In this document: one piece after another, positions 63,394 through 64,000 of the stretch | Layout of the letters: each line of letters begins with the position of its first letter | How positions within the stretch are numbered: the first letter of the stretch is position 1 | DNA from: Spirochaetota bacterium | Lineage (GTDB): Bacteria; Spirochaetota; UBA4802; JAFGJZ01 | DNA length: 64,000 nucleotides | NCBI GenBank assembly: GCA_027858855.1 | Contig: JAQIBV010000063.1 | Location: 1 to 64,000 of the forward strand | Reading direction: 5' to 3' | Made by a program: the position numbers and the translations under genes | Notes under the pieces: model-generated | What the model was told of the DNA's origin: nothing | Seen by the model: the letters and a program-made list of their open reading frames with translations, nothing else | Databases searched by the model: none

Positions 63394-64000
63394 ATGAAAG
63401 ATAAACTAAACTTTAATAAAATTGTATTTATTTCACATAAAGCGTCTGAAGCAATCGAAAAACCAGATTCGACTATCACCCACTGTATGGTGGGTGATAT
63501 TGTTGAAAATATTACACATGCAATACCTACCGAGTCAGAAGAGACTCCGGTTATTGCAACGATATTTGTTCATGAATCAGAGTATGCCTCAGTTCGTGAT
63601 ACCATCTCTATTTTTAAACAGTGGAACTTTCTGTACGGTTTCTCTGTTTTCATCGAAGACAGCAGTGTAAACAACCCTCTTGTTCAAAAAGAAGACATCT
63701 TTTATATATGGACCGAAAAACTTAAACCAATTGAGTTTCGTTTTGCGGTTCTGAATACATTTGCCGCCCTGCAACGTCTATTCAACCGGGAAATGAGCAG
63801 TAACGAATATTTAGCACGATTGATGGACATGAAACAGGATCAGGACAACCTGATCAAGATAGGACGCAACCTCTCTATTGAAAAGAACTCTGACAAACTG
63901 TTGCGACTGATCCTTAAGATGAGCAAAACCATTACCGGCGCCGATGCCGGCAGCATCTATATCATAGAAAGTAATGAAAACGATACAAGACAGATTCGTT
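63394..64000 (+). CDS. GAF-domain regulatory protein (5' part; continues past the window)
   Basis: 202 codons are visible from the ATG at 63394 (AGGGATG upstream). The first 145 residues (NKIVFISHKASEAIEKPDST) are not a known domain and end in a possible coiled coil. From about residue 150 it reads QDNLIKIGRNLSIEKNSDKL, LLRLILKMSKTITGADAGSI, the start of a GAF domain. Such proteins often end in HD-GYP, cyclase or phosphatase domains, but the output part is not in the window. Confidence 0.75.
   Translation, partial: MKDKLNFNKIVFISHKASEAIEKPDSTITHCMVGDIVENITHAIPTESEETPVIATIFVHESEYASVRDTISIFKQWNFLYGFSVFIEDSSVNNPLVQKEDIFYIWTEKLKPIEFRFAVLNTFAALQRLFNREMSSNEYLARLMDMKQDQDNLIKIGRNLSIEKNSDKLLRLILKMSKTITGADAGSIYIIESNENDTRQIR

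Overview
This window looks like chromosome from a Gram-negative, flagellated and probably anaerobic bacterium. Supporting signs are outer-membrane-type barrel and lipoprotein genes, an HtrA protease with a signal peptide, a cytoplasmic ferredoxin, and a cluster of MinD/Mrp ATPases with NifX-like proteins of the anaerobe-specific 'orange protein' (ORP) type. Other markers are a FapA (DUF342) protein with a Jag-N-like N-terminus, a FliY-type switch protein, RemA next to Gmk, a short RPB6-like omega subunit and a 29-residue bTHX/AURKAIP1-type protein. Together these recall Fibrobacterota (Chitinispirillia/Chitinivibrionia) or spirochaetes. No rRNA is present, so the assignment is only an inference.

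Layout. 1-1007: 5' part of a surface lipoprotein gene. 1008-2729: gene-free, repeat-rich DNA. 2730-7762 (minus): proS, ilvE, a PilZ protein, an orphan MlaF-type ATPase and rsgA. 8400-12893 (minus): ORP-type operon behind a very good sigma-54 promoter, with two identical palindromes just upstream and the gene for a matching enhancer-binding protein (13195-14505). 14492-17442: HEAT-repeat, HExxH and GIN-domain genes feeding into that activator gene. 17520-21113: a YgiQ-type radical SAM gene and leuA, preceded by a leucine-rich leader peptide and an attenuator. 21442-23821 (plus): rsmI, flgM with a sigma-28 promoter, and an Fe-ADH-like pseudoenzyme. 23844-47398 (minus): a very long motility block, motA-motB-fliL-fliY-fliO-fliP-fliQ-fliR-flhB-flhA-flhF-flhG-(membrane protein)-fliA-fapA-two unknowns-cheR-cheD. 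It runs without a break into housekeeping genes yicC-remA-gmk-rpoZ-miaA-hfq, with cheW at the far end. fliM is absent. 47608-50610: Smr protein, tRNA-Trp, ferredoxin, histidine kinase and a CBS protein. 51097-53066: ilvB with its own leader peptide and attenuator. 53189-62455: accessory region with nitroreductase, DUF3795 genes, eda, htrA, a barrel gene, several broken genes and many dispersed hairpin repeats. The window ends with a secreted SRPBCC protein and the start of a GAF-domain regulator.

How the parts work together. The motility block supplies export gate, switch, stator, GTPase and MinD-like placement factors, sigma-28 and receptor-modifying enzymes; flgM, divergent from it, would hold sigma-28 in check and is itself preceded by a sigma-28 promoter. 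Branched-chain amino acid synthesis is represented by ilvE, leuA and ilvB; leuA and ilvB each carry a translated leader and terminator, which implies ribosome-mediated attenuation. The ORP-type operon appears to be a self-contained regulon of activator, enhancer sites and sigma-54 promoter.

Most notable: the ORP-type regulon with a possibly leaderless first gene that fuses two NifX-like domains around an internal ribosome-binding site; the two attenuators; miaA apparently starting at AUU; an Fe-ADH-fold protein lacking all expected metal ligands; and a family of hairpin repeats with changed but still pairing stems, one copy of which splits an acetyltransferase gene.
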